From Lineus longissimus (Eukaryota; Nemertea; Pilidiophora; Heteronemertea; Lineidae), in NCBI RefSeq assembly GCF_910592395.1, contig NC_088311.1, forward strand, positions 7,316,501 to 7,380,500: a DNA stretch of 64,000 nt, in the 5' to 3' direction. Within the stretch, counting starts at the first letter, position 1. Each line of letters starts with the position of its first letter. A program made the position numbers and the translations under genes. Below, piece after piece: positions 60,468 through 64,000 of the stretch. The notes beneath the pieces are model-generated. The model did not search any database. It saw nothing but the letters and a program-made list of their open reading frames with translations, and was not told the DNA's origin.

Positions 60468-60656
60468 GTACGTCGGCGTTAATCATTAAAAACTTGAAAT
60501 TAAGACCTAGAATCTCCAAGTTTGATGTGAAGTACTCCTTGGTGTGTATTCTGGTCTATTGCTGACATATCCAATGAGATTCACCAGGTTAATCCAAAAT
60601 CTGCTAAAGTGGGACTGTGCCCTCTAGTTGATTGTTTATTTTAATCATGTCTTCAG

Positions 60657-60768
60657 TCACTTATTGATGAATTGGACAAGCGTCTGGCTGCATTGGAGGC
60701 TGTGAAGGCGTCTGCTGACCTGCTGCTCGCTCAGGCCAAGAGTAAGGAGGACGATGAGGAGGCCAGAG
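60657..60768 (+). CDS. MACF1: Spectrin-rod exon 25 (112 nt)
   Basis: Acceptor TGTCTTCAG, donor AGAG|GTAAGA, phase 0 in and phase 1 out. Helix B (SLIDELDKRLAALEAVKASA) and an acidic loop (SKEDDEEARA). Confidence 0.93.
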
Positions 60769-61052
60769 GTAAGATTCTGAACAAACTAGAAAACGTTGGC
60801 TTTCACTTTTCATAATAGAGGACCAAGTGTACTATTTAAAAGTAGGAAATAGGCAAAGGTCCAGTCATGGGACATGAAGCTGATTTGATGAGGGTGTTAA
60901 TGATAAGTCGGTGAGATGAACTAAACAGATGCTTTTAATTTTAAATAGCTTGTAGCTGACAACTGTGGTGAGGATGAACATTGACTTAATTTTGTGTGAA
61001 AATGAAGTTACTCTTTCTGAAAATGAAATAACATTTTCGTCTGTTATTGCAG

Positions 61053-61279
61053 CCGTGAAGCACAAGGTCGATGATCTGATGAAGATGTGGACGAATCTCC
61101 GTGCTGCCACCTTGCAGCGAAACAAACAACTAGAGGACACACTTGAACTCTCGGAGCGTTTCTGGGATGACATCAATGGGTTGACTTCGACAATAAAAGA
61201 TCTTCAAGAGACGCTCTATGCCGCTGACCCACCTGGCGTTGATCCAGAGACGATCAAGGAGCAGAGAGACGTCTTGGAG
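61053..61279 (+). CDS. MACF1: Spectrin-rod exon 26 (227 nt)
   Basis: Acceptor TGTTATTGCAG, donor GAG|GTAAAC, phase 1 in and phase 0 out. Completes the exon 25 repeat (KMWTNLRAATLQRNKQLEDT); together they are 113 codons. The following 385-bp intron shows nothing notable. Confidence 0.94.
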
Positions 61280-61664
61280 GTAAACTGAATGATTCTCTTG
61301 CCTTCCAGCTCGCTGATACTGTAAGGTGGGGTCAGGTTAGCCAGCAGCTTCAGAGGCTGGAACTTGGTTCCTGTGGTGTGCCCAACCTCAATTCGTTCTC
61401 AGACACCCCTTGCACTGTATTATCAATAGGGAATGCTACTACAGCTTCAGTAGGTTGCATAGTTTCAATCTGGACATAAAGGGAATCCTTCAGGGTGTAT
61501 GTTTTCCTTTCCAACCAATTTGTTGATGCTGGGTGTGTAATCTTTTAATCTGGTCAACCAGTCTGTCCATTTTACTCTACATCTGATATGCCTGGTCATT
61601 TCTTACCTTTTATGTTATAGATTATGTGGACTGCAACTCTTATAATTTCAACACCCCCTTTCAG

Positions 61665-61991
61665 GCTGTAAGAGAAGACATTGAAGCATCCAAGGCTGAC
61701 ATAGACCAGACACGCACCATTGGTGATGGCCTGATGCAGCTCTGTGGCGAGCCTGAAAAACCAGAGGTCTCAAAGAACATTGACGAACTCGACACAAACT
61801 TCGATAGCGTCCAGGCGCAGTGGCTCGAAAGACAGAAGCAGTTGGATGAAGCTCTAAGAAAGGCGACAGCATTCCAGTCTGAGCTGATGAGGATACTGAT
61901 CTGGCTGCAGGGAGCTGAGGAGAAGGTCTCGGAGCTTGGACCTATTGGTGTGGACACAGATACTGTCAAAGAGCAGTTGGCTGATCTGAAG
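61665..61991 (+). CDS. MACF1: Spectrin-rod exon 27 (327 nt, one repeat)
   Basis: Acceptor CCCCTTTCAG, donor AAG|GTAAGT, phase 0-0. QAQWLERQKQLDEALRKAT and MRILIWLQGAEEKVSELGPI mark helices C and A; the sequence is strongly MACF1-like. The following 402-bp intron shows nothing notable. Confidence 0.95.
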
Positions 61992-62393
61992 GTAAGTTGG
62001 GGACGCTGTGGTCTGGGTGGCTCGGACTTGGTCCCTGCTTGAACCCCACAGTCGTGGTGAGGCTCTTGTCAGGTCTTTTGTCTAACTTACTTCACTCCAC
62101 CCGGGTGAATGAATGGAAACAGTCAGAAATGCTCATCTGGGGTCTACTGAAATGTGTCTCTATCATAGTTGATATCAGAGAGTAAATCCAAAACTTTGAC
62201 TTCAAAATAGGTTCAAAGGTTGTTTTGGCTTTCTGTCCTTGAACTGGTCGATAGTGGAAGGTCTCAGATTGAATTCTTAAACTTTCTCTTGTGACCTTGG
62301 GCAAGCCGTGTCATGATAGGTAAATACACCAAAGCACCTCTACTTGTAGCAAGCCACAATTTCAATCTAACTTTCTCTTCTTTTCCTCTTCAG

Positions 62394-62564
62394 AACTTGA
62401 AGTTGAAGTTCGACCCGAAACACCTTGATATCGAACACCTGAACCAGAATGCTGGTGAAATCACCCAAGACAGCCCAACAGACCAGACCAGGTCCATCCT
62501 TGAACCAGTTGCAGAGGTCAACAAGCGCTGGGATCACTTGATGGGTGGCATTTCTGAAAGAAAG
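62394..62564 (+). CDS. MACF1: Spectrin-rod exon 28 (171 nt)
   Basis: Acceptor TTTCCTCTTCAG, donor AAG|GTTAAC, phase 0-0. Helices B and C (LEPVAEVNKRWDHLMGGISE). It joins exon 29 to total 327 nt. The 377-bp intron after it shows nothing notable. Confidence 0.94.
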
Positions 62565-62941
62565 GTTAACATAATTTACTTCAGTTAACTTAAGTAACTT
62601 CAGTTTCATTTAGAGGGTGACTCCTCGGTTTCATTCGGAAAATATATGTTCCTAAAGCTATGCTCACACGACGGACGATAACAACATTATTGAGTAATTG
62701 CCTTTCTAGTCTTGGATATGAGATATTGTAGGGAAGTTATGCAAACATTTCTTTAGTCTTTGACCATTGACTGTTCACTTTGCTTCAACTTATCATCCTA
62801 TGGCTATGCAATGCGAAGGTTCAGACTTTGATATTTCCATGAGAAGGATCCTTGTGCTTCAAAATTGGGCCAAAATTATCACAAAAGAATGCCAATGTAA
62901 TTGTTGAAAACTGCTTCATAATTGATATTTCGTCTTTTCAG

Positions 62942-63097
62942 CAAAAGTTACAGAATGCTCTGCTGAGTCTCGGCCAGTTCCAACACGCCATGGAAGAATT
63001 GCTCTCATGGATGGAGCACACAAATGAAGCGCTGGACAAAATCGAGGAAGTTCACGGCGACCCCAAAGCGATCGAAATCGAACTCTCAAAACACAAG
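62942..63097 (+). CDS. MACF1: Spectrin-rod exon 29 (156 nt), last in window
   Basis: Acceptor GTCTTTTCAG, donor AAG|GTGGGT, phase 0-0. [20 protein letters not shown] and [14 protein letters not shown] are nearly identical to a conserved segment close to the end of the MACF1/dystonin rod. This places the window's 3' end a few repeats before the EF-hand and GAS2 domains. Confidence 0.96.
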
Positions 63098-64000
63098 GTG
63101 GGTGATGGCAAACTGAGTGACGATTCAATTGTGCGGTGCGATTTGTTTGGAGTTTATAATCTTGTTTGAAGTGCTGTCATGCTGTTTCAGTTCCTGTCTT
63201 GTTTGTGACCTTGTATAAAACATAAGTATCGCATTGGCTATTGACAATTCAAAGAAACACTGCATGACTTTTCATTTGATAAAGTTCTGTTTTAAAATTT
63301 AAGTTTTGTGTATTTCGTTTATTCTCTGCAAAATTTACCCTGAATTGTGCATGACTGTAAATTCCTTCTTTTATGTTCAGTTAGTTTTTTGTTGTCAATT
63401 CTTTTGTGTGGTTTGGAATTAGATCTTATGACTAGTGCTTTTGGTAGACTTCATGCTTGTGCGGTTGGTCGGATGCTTCTTGGGAACCACGTCCTGAAGA
63501 AGAAATCGACTTACAGTTCATATAGAATCCAACACTCTTTAATGCAAAATATGTTAACCCATTCGTGACCATGTTTTGGCTGCTGAAGAAATCGTGATAA
63601 CTGTTCAAACTAATTGTCACATAAAGAATACTTCAAATCACAAAAATCTTCGGAAAAGGTCAAGTTCAAAATAGCCGCCACGTCTTCAGATTGGTCTGGT
63701 CTGGGTTAAACATTTTGTGATTTACGTACGGTGTGTTTCACCTTGCACTGTTTTTTTCTTTGCACAGAGATTGAAATACGACGCTAATTTCCACAGCGTT
63801 AGTTTATGCTCCCTGCAAGAGGCTGCCCCAAAGGTTGCTGCTATGTTTTCAGTTTTAGTTACTTTGCACGAATTCCTTTATATCTGGGAAGTGGGTAGTT
63901 CTTGCGTGGTTCTTGAAGATAAGCCTTCAAAAGCTTCATCTTGCACCATCCTGGTTTACAATCATGGGCACTGTCAGGCAAGTTAGATGAATAGTCAGTC
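63098..64000 (+). other. Intron, continuing beyond the window
   Basis: At least 903 bp. No in-frame exon with good splice sites and family resemblance was seen. The open frame at 63717-63986 lacks spectrin character. Confidence 0.75.

Noticed and set aside
63717-63986. Open frame in the last intron
   Set aside because: Its composition is not spectrin-like, and no acceptor-donor pair is compatible with the phase.

Overview
The window lies inside one enormous animal gene read on the + strand: a spectraplakin (MACF1 / dystonin / Drosophila shot / C. elegans VAB-10 family), the giant linker between actin, microtubules and adhesion or intermediate-filament sites. Neither end of the gene is present. 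The N-terminal calponin-homology and plakin domains would lie upstream. The last spectrin repeats, EF-hands and GAS2 domain would lie downstream. The host is a bilaterian animal, most likely a marine invertebrate. Most introns are short (about 110-900 bp), there is a single spectraplakin reading frame with a huge plakin-repeat exon, and the introns carry piggyBac-like and Tc1/mariner-like debris. The species cannot be named from the sequence.

Bases 3-35201 are almost entirely coding, with no stop for 35 kb. This part encodes plakin/plectin-type repeats built from an acidic DP-x-TG turn followed by an EA-helix and GLID. It is a mosaic of separately expanded arrays: irregular units (3-3758); 15 units of a 63-residue super-repeat (3759-6616); 12 units of a 93-residue super-repeat arranged as two copies of a six-unit block (6723-10382); two copies of a 487-residue block (10980 to about 13860); a basic Ser/Pro-rich linker with SxIP-like motifs (to 15647); 32 units of a 98-residue super-repeat (15648 to about 25080); mixed units and charged linkers (to about 29960); and a different repeat with about 21 GQVF...GKAMSPTK modules (30231-34899) containing a 27-bp coding minisatellite. 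One 168-bp stretch (10581-10748) sits in the open frame but looks like an intron. If it is spliced, bases 10749-35201 are a single 24.45-kb internal exon.

After a 7.2-kb intron holding a piggyBac-like deletion derivative and several small inverted-repeat elements, bases 42427-63097 carry 28 well-supported exons plus microexon candidates. They encode about 24 spectrin repeats and one Ser-rich linker exon. Exon lengths of 327/330 nt, or pairs adding up to that, match one spectrin repeat each. One intron uses a GC-AG splice pair. The last exon matches the conserved spectrin-repeat segment found near the C-terminal end of the vertebrate MACF1/dystonin rod. In all, about 14,300 codons of one protein lie in this window.
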